This document shows, piece after piece, positions 54,931 through 64,000 of a DNA stretch of 64,000 nucleotides. The stretch comes from Dromiciops gliroides (taxonomy: Eukaryota; Chordata; Mammalia; Microbiotheria; Microbiotheriidae): positions 303,077,468 through 303,141,467 of the forward strand of contig NC_057861.1 of the NCBI RefSeq assembly GCF_019393635.1. The letters are read 5' to 3'. The first letter of the stretch is position 1; each line of letters opens with the position of its first letter. The notes under the pieces are model-generated. The model did not search any database and was not told the origin of the DNA. It saw nothing but the letters and a program-made list of their open reading frames with translations. The position numbers were made by a program, and so were the translations under genes.

Positions 54931-55650
54931 CTTTCCATACAGCCCTAGAAGACTCCCGAGCCTGCTATTCCAGACTCCCACCCCCCAACTTCCCCCAGCT
55001 ACCTCCCATTCTTTCTTTGCTTTATGCATATGGCATTGCAGAAAAAGAGCTCGGAGCTGGAAATGAGCATAACTGGGTTCCAATCACAACTATGTGCAAC
55101 TATTTGGGTTACTATAGACAAATCACTTCATCGGACGTCTCAGTTTCCTCCTCGGGAAAAGGTTGAATTCTAAAAATCCCTGAAAATCTAAAAACCTAGA
55201 TTTTTAAATTTTTTTAAAGGTATGCATGAAGCATCCCTCTAGGAAAGAGAACCGTGAGGTAGACCTCCCCTTCCCCCTTCCCCCCACCAAGGGGATGAGC
55301 AGGCCTGAGTGGGTTGAGGAGAACATACAAATGAATGAGATCACAGGTCCTTCCTTTTGAAGTGGTTTTTTTTTTAATCTTCGTTTTTGTTTTTGTTTGT
55401 GACAGTACCTCTTCTACATCCTTTCTCAGAGGAAATAGAAATAGAAAGGCTTCAGATACAAACCCCACTTAAGAATTAGGAGGTACTATTCTTGAGCTAC
55501 TTACTCCAGATGAAGAAGCCGAGTGGTTAATTCTACCCTTTCTAGTGCTACTTCTCAAAGGGAAGGTCTGGAACCTAATGACAAGATTTTCTTTAACATA
55601 TATGGATACCAGTACAAGAATGGTCTCAGTTTTGACTGGATCTTGTTTGT
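54931..55650. other. Unassigned DNA with a degraded MIR-like piece
   Basis: 55035-55200 has MIR-like sense phrases ('gaaatgagcataactgggttccaatcac', 'cagtttcctcctcgggaaaagg'). Otherwise unassigned. Confidence 0.4.
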
Positions 55651-55659
55651 AAATCTGTA

Positions 55660-55760
55660 TTATTTGGTTGGTTGTTTTTTGTCCTTTGTTCTAGAAGAGG
55701 ACCAAAATAACATCACTACGTTAGAGTCGAGTTACAGTGTGTTCCACGGTGGCTGATCAA
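55660..55760 (-). mobile_element. LINE 3' tail, antisense
   Basis: 'gaagaggaccaaaataacatcactacgttagagtc' and 'gttccacggtggctgatcaaacc' are the reverse complement of the tail seen in sense at 58940-59045. Confidence 0.65.
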
Positions 55761-55881
55761 ACCAATTATTTGTAAGAGCTGACTTATAGGTTCTAAAATT
55801 TATGATTATAAAGCAATGTGTTACAAGAACTTGCACATGGGATATTTTCATGTTACCTTCAAAGAAGTCTCCTTGGGAGGC

Positions 55882-56113
55882 TGTGTTGTGGTTCAGTCAT
55901 GTCCCATTCTTCATGACCTCATTTGGGCTTTTCTTGGCAAAGATACTGGAGTGGTTTGCCATTTCCTTCTCCAGATCAATTTACAGCTGAGGAAACTGAG
56001 GCAAGCAGGGTTAAGTGACTTGCCCAGGGTCATGCAGCTGGTGTGTGTCTGAGGCCAGATTTCAACTCAGAGAGTCAGACCTGGAACTCTATCCACTGTA
56101 CCACCTAGCTGCA
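55882..56113 (-). mobile_element. MAR1-type SINE, antisense
   Basis: 'gttgtggttcagtcatgtccc', 'cttttcttggcaaagatactggagtgg', CORE body and 'ccactgtaccacctagctgc' head. Confidence 0.87.
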
Positions 56114-56214
56114 AGGACAGGGAGGCTGAATACTTATTCTAATCACGATGCCATTATTCATAATTTTTGGAATTCTTTTGGAACTGCCTTCAGAGGTTGC
56201 AGCACGCTGTTATT

Positions 56215-56445
56215 ATTTTAAATATTTTATTTTTCCACAATCACATGGAAAAACAATTTTTAACAATCTTTTAAGGTTTTGAGTTCAAAATTCTATCTTT
56301 TCCTTCCTCTGAGATGCAGCACATTGTTACTGTTAACAACTCAACATTTATATGTAAACTACTTTCCTCACAACAACCCTGAGTTAAATAATAATTATTA
56401 TTATTCCAGTTTGGGGTTGGGATATTTGCCTAGTTGTGAGTGGTC
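56215..56445 (-). mobile_element. L1 3' tail and a MIR-like scrap, antisense
   Basis: 56215-56310 is the antisense L1 end (ATATTTTATTTTTCCACAAT, 'ttttgagttcaaaattct'). 56320-56445 is antisense MIR-like ('ctcacaacaaccctgagttaaataataa'). Confidence 0.6.
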
Positions 56446-56980
56446 AAGTCTTCTCACATCAGATTTAATGCTCTTTTAATGCTCCTGATACTTCCTCTCT
56501 ATTCTTTTGACTATCTTCACTGGTGACAAATCTATGCCCTTTGTTTTTTGGAGGCAAAACCACCAAAAGTCGTTCAGGTAACAAGACCCGTAAATGAGGT
56601 GGCAATATTGTGTTTCATTGATTAATTTTTTTCATGGGGTGAAAGTATAAAATAATAAGACAACTGCTTGCAGGATTTATCAACTGTACTCTCAAAAGGA
56701 AAATTCTGAACATGTTTTAAACCATGGTAGTGTCATTAGAATTGGTGTACACCTTCCTAGGATAACTATTTGAAAGGGAAAAAATGTGTTGGTTTAAATT
56801 CTGTTGATGTTTAAACAGTCATTGCTTCCATAACTGTTATAAATGTAGGTGAGTTTAGAAGCAAGTGACATGACTAGCTTTTGATTAACCAAAAGCCATA
56901 TATATACAACAATAGCAGATACAACAAGCCTAATGCCAGAGGAATGGGTAAAAGGGAGTATAAGAGGGGAAAGAAAGTTC
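56446..56980. other. Unassigned DNA
   Basis: AT-rich, no gene or repeat recognised. Confidence 0.3.
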
Positions 56981-56984
56981 TAAA

Positions 56985-57300
56985 GGCAAGACTACTTGTC
57001 AGGAATGTTTTAGGAGGATGTGTGCTTCAGGCAGGAGTTGGATTAAATGACCTTGAAAGTCATCTAAGGAAGTTTCAAAACAAATAAAGGCATGATTTAA
57101 GGGGGGGGAGGGGAAACAGACCTTCCTAATAATTATAAGCATATAAAATCTGCTGATTGGAGCAAAGAGAATTCTCCCCTCATTGGAGGTTTTTAAGCAA
57201 AAGCTGGATGACCACTTGTCAGATACTCATAAAGGGTATGGGTCAAATTAGGTGATTACTGATATCATTTCCAATTTGGAAATGCCATGATTTTATAATA
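56985..57300 (+). mobile_element. L3/CR1 LINE 3' end, sense
   Basis: 'agttggattaaatgaccttgaaagtc', then 'ctcattggaggtttttaagcaaaagctggatgaccacttgtcag' and 'atcatttccaatttggaaatgccatgatttt' follow the L3 3' end. Confidence 0.75.
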
Positions 57301-57630
57301 AAAACTCTAAAATTCTATAGTAACATTTTAGACTATTTTTTCTACTAACTCTCCAAATTTTCCTGTCCCAACTCCCTTTCTCCCTTCCTTCCAATATTCC
57401 TTACTTCCTTTCTTTTTCTTTCTTTTGTTCCTTTCCCGCTTCCTTTTTTCTTTCCTTCTTCCTTCCCTTATTCACACTCCTCTTTCCTTCCATGAATATT
57501 TTTGTGGCATCTACTACAAGTAAGACATCCTTCTGGGCACTATGGAAAAGATAAATAAAAGTCTCAGTTCTCATAGGTTTTATAATCTATTTGGAATACA
57601 TAATATATACACATACCTACATTTTAGCAA
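57301..57630. repeat. Pyrimidine-rich low-complexity stretch
   Basis: 57370-57480 is an imperfect (TTCC/TTTC)n tract. 57500-57600 has a possible antisense L2 tail. Confidence 0.6.
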
Positions 57631-58050
57631 AGTATTTGATAAAAACCTTATGCAATCTTGTTGACATTATGGAAAAATGTGGGCTAGAATAATATAATAG
57701 TTAGATGGATTCAGAACTAGATGAATGGCCAGACCCAAGGTGCAATTTGATATCAACTTCGAAAAAGATTTCCAGTGGAGGGTCCAAGGGATTTGTCCTG
57801 GCCCTGTACTGCTTAACATTTTTATCAGTGGTTTGGATAAAAGCCTAGATCCCATACTTAGCCAGTTTTCGGGTGACACAAAACTTGAAGAGATCGCTAA
57901 AATGTTGGTTGACTAAGTCAGAATAAAAAAAAAAATACCTCACCAGGTTTATCAGAGTGGGCTGAATCTAAGAAAATGAAATTTAATAGGGATGAATGCA
58001 AAGTTCTATGTTTAAGTTAAAAAAGTAATTGTATAAGTACACTATGGAGT

Positions 58051-58226
58051 GGGGGGCAGCTAGGTGGCGAGGTGGATAAAGCATCAGCCCTTGATTCAGG
58101 AGGACCTGAGTTCAAATCCAGCCTCAGACACTTGACACTTACTAGTTGTGTGACATTGAGCAAGTCACATAACCCTCATTGCCCCGAATAATAATAATAA
58201 TAATAACAATAATAACAATAATAATA
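58051..58226 (+). mobile_element. Marsupial CORE-SINE, sense, with an (AAT)n tail
   Basis: The tail is (AATAAT)n with (AAC) interruptions instead of pure A. Flanked by a perfect 11-bp duplication TACACTATGGA at 58038-58048 and 58227-58237. Confidence 0.92.
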
Positions 58227-58346
58227 TACACTATGGAAATGTTTGAAAAGATTGGAGGATTTTAGTAAACTACAAGTTCAATAAGAATGACCGCTCATAT
58301 GGAAGCCAAAAATACTAATGTGATCTTGAGTTAAGAGAGACATGCT

Positions 58347-58494
58347 GGAGCAGCTAGGTGGCGCAGTGGATAAAGCGCCAGCCCTGGATTTAGGAGTACC
58401 TGAGTTCAAATCCGGCCTCAGACACTTGACACATACTAGCTGTGTGACCCTGGGCAAGTCACTTAACCCCCATTGCCCCACCAAAAAAAAAAAA
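58347..58494 (+). mobile_element. Marsupial CORE-SINE, sense
   Basis: GGAGCAGCTAGGTGGCGCAG head and A tail followed by (GA)n. Flanks AGAGAGACATGC and AGAGAGAGATGC are similar. Confidence 0.9.
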
Positions 58495-58605
58495 GAGAGA
58501 GAGAGAGATGCCTCCTGGAATAAGGAGGTGATATTTCCTCTGCAATTTACCCTGGTCAGGTCACATATGAGGTATTGTGTGCAGTTTGGGCCTCACGTTT
58601 TTAAA

Positions 58606-58669
58606 CCAATCAATGAATGTGCATTTATTAAGCATCTACTGTGGGTCAGGCTTTGTACTAGGTGCAGGG

Positions 58670-58720
<51 letters not shown>

Positions 58721-58800
58721 ACACACACACACACACAATAACTCCTGCCTTCAAGGAGCTTACATTCTATCAGGGGAAACAAACAATGGAGTTGCAGGAG
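58606..58800 (-). mobile_element. L2 LINE 3' end, antisense, with an internal (TA)n(CA)n
   Basis: 'gaatgtgcatttattaagcatctactgtgggtcaggctttgtactagg' then (TA)n and (CA)n at 58671-58737, then 'ctgccttcaaggagcttacattctatcagggg'. Confidence 0.78.
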
Positions 58801-59048
58801 CAATCAGAGTATTACAGTTGGCTGAACTGGGGCTCTTCCCATGGAGCCAGTCATTGCAGTAGCTCAAAAGAAACTTGAAATGCACAAATTTAGAGACATA
58901 TCCACCCAAAATGTTCATATGGACTATTTGTGCCCAACCTGTGGTAGAGCCTTCTAAGTTCATATGGGCTGATCAGCCACAGTCGGAAACATTGTACCTT
59001 GAACCTATTTTGGTCCTCTTCAAGAATGAAGGACAACAACCAACCAAC
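58800..59048 (+). mobile_element. LINE fragment ending in a zinc-finger-like coding piece, sense
   Basis: The frame from about 58874 reads MHKFRDISTQNVHMDYLCPTCGRAF before a stop, the CxxC start of the C-terminal finger common at the end of RTE-like and related LINE proteins. It then runs 'gctgatcagccacagtcggaaac', 'attttggtcctcttcaagaatgaaggacaacaac'. The class is uncertain. Confidence 0.6.
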
Positions 59049-59438
59049 AAATTTATCTATGTCTGTATGTATGTGTATACATGAAATATATGGCTGCTTA
59101 GTGTGGAATACTACCAACTTGGGGATCAGGAAAAGCCTCATATAGGAGGTGGCATTTGATCTGAATTGTAAAAGAAATGAGGGATTGCAAGACTTGGAGG
59201 TGAAGAAGAACATTCCAGACATGGAAAGGAATGGAAGCCAGAGCTGGGATATCCAGTATGGGAAGCAGTAAACAGGACAATCTGATTCAAATGTAATAGG
59301 TATGAGAGGAAGTGATGTGATAAGTCTAGAAAAGCAAGCCAAAGTCAAATGATAAATGGCTTAAAAGATTCTAAAGGCAGCAAGGATCCAGTGAAGGTGA
59401 TTGGGCAGAAGAATAACATGCTTTCAATTGTTAGTCCC
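59049..59438 (-). mobile_element. L2-like antisense stretch
   Basis: 'ctcatataggaggtggcatttgatctgaattgtaaaagaaatgagg', 'gaacattccagacatggaaagg', 'agcaaggatccagtgaaggtgattgg' fit the antisense L2 order. It may continue the piece at 58606. Confidence 0.55.
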
Positions 59439-59777
59439 TTTTTTGGGCCCCACACTGTATGAAGGACATAATCAGTTGGTGGGTATCCCTGGGAGGTAAT
59501 CAGATAATGAAGGGACTTCAGATCATAACATATGAGGATCGGTTTAAAGAACTGAGTGTGTTTAGCCTGGAGAAGAAAAGATTTAGGGAAGACATGATAG
59601 CTGTCTTTAAGTCTTTGATGTGGAAAGAGAGGTTATACTTGTTCTACTGGGCCCTAGATGCAATGGGTAGAAGGTGCGGGAAAGGCAGTCTTTTAAGCAA
59701 TATAAGGAAAAAAATTCCTAACAGAGGTATCCTAGGGTAGAATGGGCTAAGTTGGGAGATTCCCTTTCATTAGAATT

Positions 59778-59943
59778 TTTTTTTCCTTTTTTTTCCTTTT
59801 TTTTTTTTGTGAGGCAATTGGGGTTAAGTGACTTGCCCAGGGTCACACAGCTAGTAAGTGTCAAGGGTCTGAAACCGTATTTGAACTCAGGTCCTCCCGA
59901 CTCCAGGGTCAGTGTTCTATCCACTGCACCACCTAGCTTCCCC
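59778..59943 (-). mobile_element. Marsupial CORE-SINE, antisense, perfect target duplication
   Basis: T-rich tail with C interruptions. Flanked by a perfect 10-bp duplication CATTAGAATT at 59768-59777 and 59944-59953. Inserted into the L3. Confidence 0.92.
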
Positions 59944-60309
59944 CATTAGAATTCTTTAAGAAAAGGCTAGATACTTGTGAACAGGATACAATGATACAGG
60001 ACTTCTGATTAGGATTCTTGGTTGGACAAGATGGCATCTGAGGTACTTTCCAATGCTGTGACTTTGTGATTGGTCTGAGGACTATAATCATCAGGGCACT
60101 TAGGGCATTGTTTCATTTGGGACTACATGGGTCCCAGATTGAAGTAGGGTTGATGAAAGGTTGATGAATCCAACCATGTTTTTCCATTGCTTGAGATTTA
60201 TTAAGGTTTGGTTTTTGCTTATGTTAGCAGGTAATTTGGAGATCTGGGCTTCAGACTTTATTCTGCCAATGATTTTGTGAGTCACTACCCCCATCCCCCA
60301 ACAAGGTGG

Positions 60310-60920
60310 TTTTATATAATTAATCAACAAACATCTATTAAGGGCCTACTATGTTCCAGACACTGTGCTAAACACTGGAGATACAAAAGGAAGCAAAAGG
60401 CAGAAAGACAGTCCCTAGCCTCAAGAAGCTTAAAATGTAGTTGGGGAGACAAACATGAAAACAAATATATACAAATCAAACTATATTGCAGGATAAATAG
60501 AACATAATTAACAGAGGGAAAACATTGGAATGAAGAGGGGTTGGGAAAGGCTTCCAGTAAAAGATAGGATTTTAGTTGGGTCTTAAAGGAAGCCATGGAG
60601 GTCAGTAGTCAGAGCAGAGGAGATGAGGACATTCCAGGCATGGGGGTCAGGCAGAGAGAATGCCCAGAGTCAAGAGATGAAGTATTTTGTTCAGGGAACA
60701 GCCAGGTGATCAGTGTCACTGGATAGATGAGTAAGTGTCAGGGAGTAAGATGTAAGAAGATTGGAAAGTTTGGAGAGGGCATGGTTTATGAAAGGCTTTG
60801 AATGACAAACAGAGCATTTTGTATTAGGTATACTGGAAGTAATAAAGAACCACTGGAGTTTATGGAGTAAGAGATGACATGGTCAATCTTGTACTTTAGG
60901 AAAACTTAAGAAGTAAAAAG
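60310..60920 (-). mobile_element. L2 LINE 3' region, antisense, long
   Basis: Follows the antisense L2 for 600 bp: CAACAAACATCTATTAAGGG, 'cagacactgtgctaaacactggag', 'ggttgggaaaggcttccag', 'ggacattccaggcatgggg', 'gtgtcactggatagatgag', 'tttatgaaaggctttgaatgac', 'taataaagaaccactggag', 'gatgacatggtcaatc'. Confidence 0.85.
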
Positions 60921-62000
60921 GAGAGATAAAAGGAAGAAAATTGTGATGAGTGGGGTTTTGTTAAGAGGACTGAGTGGCTTGAAGGGGTTGGAGTTGAAAT
61001 AGACTTAGTTAGTCAAAGACCTAGTTTATTTCCTTAATGTCCTTTCTAATGTTGCTAGCCCCTCATTTGGCAAGTATCAGAGCTCAAGGGGAAGACAAAG
61101 ACCCAAATGGCAATATCTTGTTTTTATTTGGAGCTTTTCCTTCAAATATTTCAAAATGTGTTACCACAATCAGGGAGGGAGGCAAAGCAATTGATATGTA
61201 AGGGCAGGAAGGCACAAGTTCCTGCCAACAGCCCTAAGGAGGAAGGGTACCAGGCTTTTCCCTCCTTCAATGAAGCTGTCGCTAGGCACTAATGAAAGTA
61301 GTGAGCCAGAGCTTCTGGACTACCCTTGGTTGTAATCTGATCCATTATAATGTGGTTGCAGAAGTGATCACCTTGATAGGAAGGAGAGTAAGAGTGACAA
61401 GCACATTTTTTTTAGGAGTGAATAGTTTAGCTCTAGGGGAAGAAATATGATTTTGGGGTGTCTTTCCTAATGTGTCTATATTTGTATTCCCCTTCATTGT
61501 GAGTGTTCCTGGGAAAGTGTTCTGTGCTGAGCTCTGCTCCAAACTCTATAAAGTCTCGGGCATAGAGAACATCAAAGTGTTGGGCAATGATAGCTCTGTG
61601 TCACAAAATCAACGACAGTTACATCCTTTGATAACACCTTGCAGGCTCTCCCTGTTCTCTCAGGTATGCTCCTATAAGAACCTGGTTGCCACAGGTTGAA
61701 GTAATCTGATAATGGGCATGTTAGAATTCCATCCTCCACATCTCCCTTGTACCACCCAGTAAACTCAACCAACAAAGAATGGACTTCCTTGTTGTGGGTT
61801 TCCCCAAACCAAAACTTTTGTGTGGTTTTAGAGCCCTTAGGAATCATTGCAGAATAAGAGGCTGCTTCCTGAGGGATCCTCCTAAGCCAAGCCATGCGGG
61901 CCTTCCTGACAATAGTACATAAGCCAGTGGCCCAGTTCTCCATGTTGTAAGAAAGGTTCTGGGAATCATTCCAAAGAAGAATAGTATTTCATGGATGGAT
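60921..62000 (-). other. Unassigned DNA with a 123-codon minus-strand open frame
   Basis: The frame 61572-61943 (- strand) starts MENWATGLCTIVRKARMAWL and has no stop for 123 codons. It contains aromatic and basic runs (KFWFGETHNKEVHSLLVEF) that look protein-like. I do not recognise the family. A 65-codon frame follows at 61345-61542 on the same strand. It could be an old repeat's coding remnant. Confidence 0.3.
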
Positions 62001-64000
62001 ATGTCTTTCTCACTCTATATCAACCTTATTGATAGGCATTTTTTAAACTGAAATTTTCAAAGATTAATTTTTAGCTTATTATGTCATGTTGCAAATTTTT
62101 AAATGGAAGTTTTCTTCTTGTCCCCATTCCACTAATTTTTAAAGGGTTGTGAGTTATGAACTTAAATTATCAACAGCTTATAATAACTAAATAATGGGGA
62201 GGACCTATATAATTAATTCAGGGTGGAGCTGTGAACCAAAATGACATTTATTTTGTGGCCTTGAAATACCTTCTACAATTCTTAACTGTCACCACTGAAG
62301 AAATAAATGGTAGGATGGAAACAGAGTGATTGGGGTCAGGACTGATGGAACTGTACATAAAATTGAAAACTAGTGTCTTTGATTTATTATATTGAAAGCC
62401 TTGGAAAAGCAGGCAATGAAGTGGCAGGGGAAAATAATCCTTGCTCCCTGGGGGTACTGGTTAGTTTGGAAACTCTCAGTGGTTTCTGCTGCCCGGTCAT
62501 CATCTACCATGGAGGCCAAACTTCCATTTGCTGCCTCCTTTAGAAGACTGAGAATTGGCAGTTTCCAGGGGCTGGTGGTATAGAAGCCCATGCTTTTGAG
62601 TGTTTTCTTTTGAAGAACCAGGTCTCCTGGAGGAGATAGTTAGCTTCTTTGTGCGTTTTGAGGTAGCTTTGGAAGGCCTTCTACCTGCCACCCAACTTTC
62701 TCCATCTTTTCTCTAATATTAAAAATATTTTTAAGCCTAAGTCCATAATTGGGCTTAAAAATACCAGTCGCTGGAAGAGGTACCTGAATTGTCGTAAACT
62801 CATTCATTCAAAACTGTAAAACACTAATATGAAGTCTTTTGCCAAAGAGATAGAAGAAAGAGGGTTGAGAGAACCAGAGGTCCATAGGCATATAAGGAAA
62901 TGGAGAAGGGAAAAGGATACAAAAAAGGCAGGCTGGAATCTGGGAAATGAAACTCTGCCTACTTCACAGTGTTTCCTACAACCTATCTTGGGGAAAATTT
63001 AGGTGTAATTTTAAATGTTACTGAAACAGCTCTAGGCCTGTCCTTTCTACTCCCCAGGAGCCTCAGATGAGTGGATTGCTTGAGCTCAGGAGTTCTGGTC
63101 TGAAGTAGGCTAAGTTGATCAGGTATCCACACTAAGTTTGGAACTAATATGGTGAGCCATGGGGAGGAAAAGAGGGTTGGAGGAGTCTCTAAGGCTTTCT
63201 AAGGAAGAGCTAACCCACCTAAGTCTGAAAGGAAAAAGGACAAACCTTTCATACTGAGCAGGAGTGGGATCAGGTTCTGAATGGTCACTGTACTTCCAAT
63301 CTGGGAGATATAGGGAGACCCAATCTCCCTGCCCTCCCTCCAAGGATACCTAAACGTAAGGAAAAAATGCTTTATTAGATCAACGGTCCTGGTTCACCCT
63401 CTGGAGAGAGAATGTAGCTTAGTGGATTCTCCATAACACAGTGGGATACGTCAAAGAAATTTTCAGATTCACCAGAATTTATAATGAAAGACCAGTTTGA
63501 GATGGTCTCAAATGACACTCTGGCTAAACCTCTATCTCTAATAAAGTAACCCTACAAGACTCTGATCAGTTTTCATAGATATGTTTGGAAGCACCAGACA
63601 TAATAAGACAAACCTCCTTGCTGGTCTCCCCGTCATTAGTTTCTTCCTGATTTCATACAGTCTATTTTCACTATTGAAATAATTTTTCTCAAGCAGTATT
63701 ATCATTAGGTTACTTCCTTGCTCAAGAACTGATGGTTGCCTTTTGTCTCAAACTTGCTTCTCAGCCTTCAAGACTTTTCACCATTGTTATTTCACCAGTC
63801 TCATTTCCTGTTCCTCTACTATTCAACAGAGTTACCGTACATCAACCGAAAAATTGAAAAGCAAGTTCTTGATTTGTTATCCTACAAAATATTTATCTCC
63901 CCATTTCTTCAATGGGGCATAGTTTTTCATTCTATAATTAGAGACAGATTTAATTAGAAATCACTAGTGCAAATGTTTCTGGGAAAGGGAATGTAGCTAC
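62001..64000. other. Unassigned intergenic DNA towards the expected GRP side
   Basis: No SINE is seen in the last 4 kb. No bombesin-like peptide code (NHWAVGHLM) was found on either strand, so GRP lies beyond this edge if the order is conserved. 62400-62700 has short minus-strand open frames in the same style as 61572-61943. Confidence 0.35.

Larger units (their letters stand above)
57630..60085 (+). mobile_element. L3/CR1 LINE, sense, split by SINEs and other LINE pieces
   Basis: RT-end and 3' region text in order: 57770-58020 ('ccaagggatttgtcctggccctgtactgcttaacatttttatcag', 'ttagccagttttcgggtgacacaaaacttg'), 58235-58345, 58495-58605 ('tcacatatgaggtattgtgtgcagtttgggcc'), 59440-59770 ('gtgtgtttagcctggagaagaaaag', 'gacatgatagctgtctttaagt', 'aatataaggaaaaaaattcctaac') and 59945-60085. 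Old and 5' truncated. Confidence 0.8.

Noticed and set aside
60921-64000. GRP exon on the minus strand
   Set aside because: The bombesin-like core (NHWAVGHLM) and its precursor signature were not found in any frame here.

Overview
The window looks like marsupial nuclear DNA. It is packed with the tRNA-headed CORE-SINE of marsupials (head GGGGCAGCTAGGTGG, body ending in TCACTTAACCC plus an A-rich tail), with MAR1-type SINEs carrying an RTE-like tail, with marsupial-type L1 3' ends, and with older MIR/THER, L2 and L3/CR1 remains. The species cannot be fixed from the sequence. An Australian-type marsupial is a guess from the SINE sequence.

Two host genes lie on the + strand in the order CPLX4 then RAX. 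From memory this matches the mammalian CPLX4-RAX-GRP neighbourhood (human chromosome 18q21). Only the last coding exon of CPLX4 (7865-8092) is seen; the earlier exons should lie to the left. RAX is complete in three coding exons (39108-39438, 39863-40116, 43066-43566), giving a 361-residue paired-type homeodomain protein with octapeptide, Q50 homeodomain and OAR motif. GRP was not seen and probably lies to the right. Between CPLX4 and RAX sits a full-length, intact ferritin heavy chain retrocopy (19490-20418). It has a perfect 17-bp target-site duplication and keeps an iron-responsive element.

Layout: 1-7.8 kb, CPLX4 intron with a duplicated 340-bp block; 7.9-9.7 kb, end of CPLX4; 9.7-35 kb, repeat-rich intergenic DNA with the ferritin retrocopy, L1 pieces, three solo LTRs and a doubtful fourth; 35-38 kb, repeat-poor DNA upstream of RAX with enhancer-like blocks; 38-44 kb, RAX and its CpG-rich promoter; 44-52 kb, mixed unique DNA and old repeats; 52.9-55 kb, a CpG-rich, repeat-free island with a dense homeodomain/SOX/OTX motif block; 55-64 kb, old L3, L2 and SINE material and unassigned DNA.

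The two genes share a biology: RAX specifies the eye field and retina, and CPLX4 is a retinal ribbon-synapse complexin. The most interesting non-coding signals are candidate eye regulatory elements: the block at 54.65-54.93 kb, the block at 35.69-35.95 kb, and the duplicated intronic block in CPLX4. A composite SINE insertion that looks like a 3' transduction (18.13-18.69 kb) is the best mobile-element finding. I saw no wholly new gene system.
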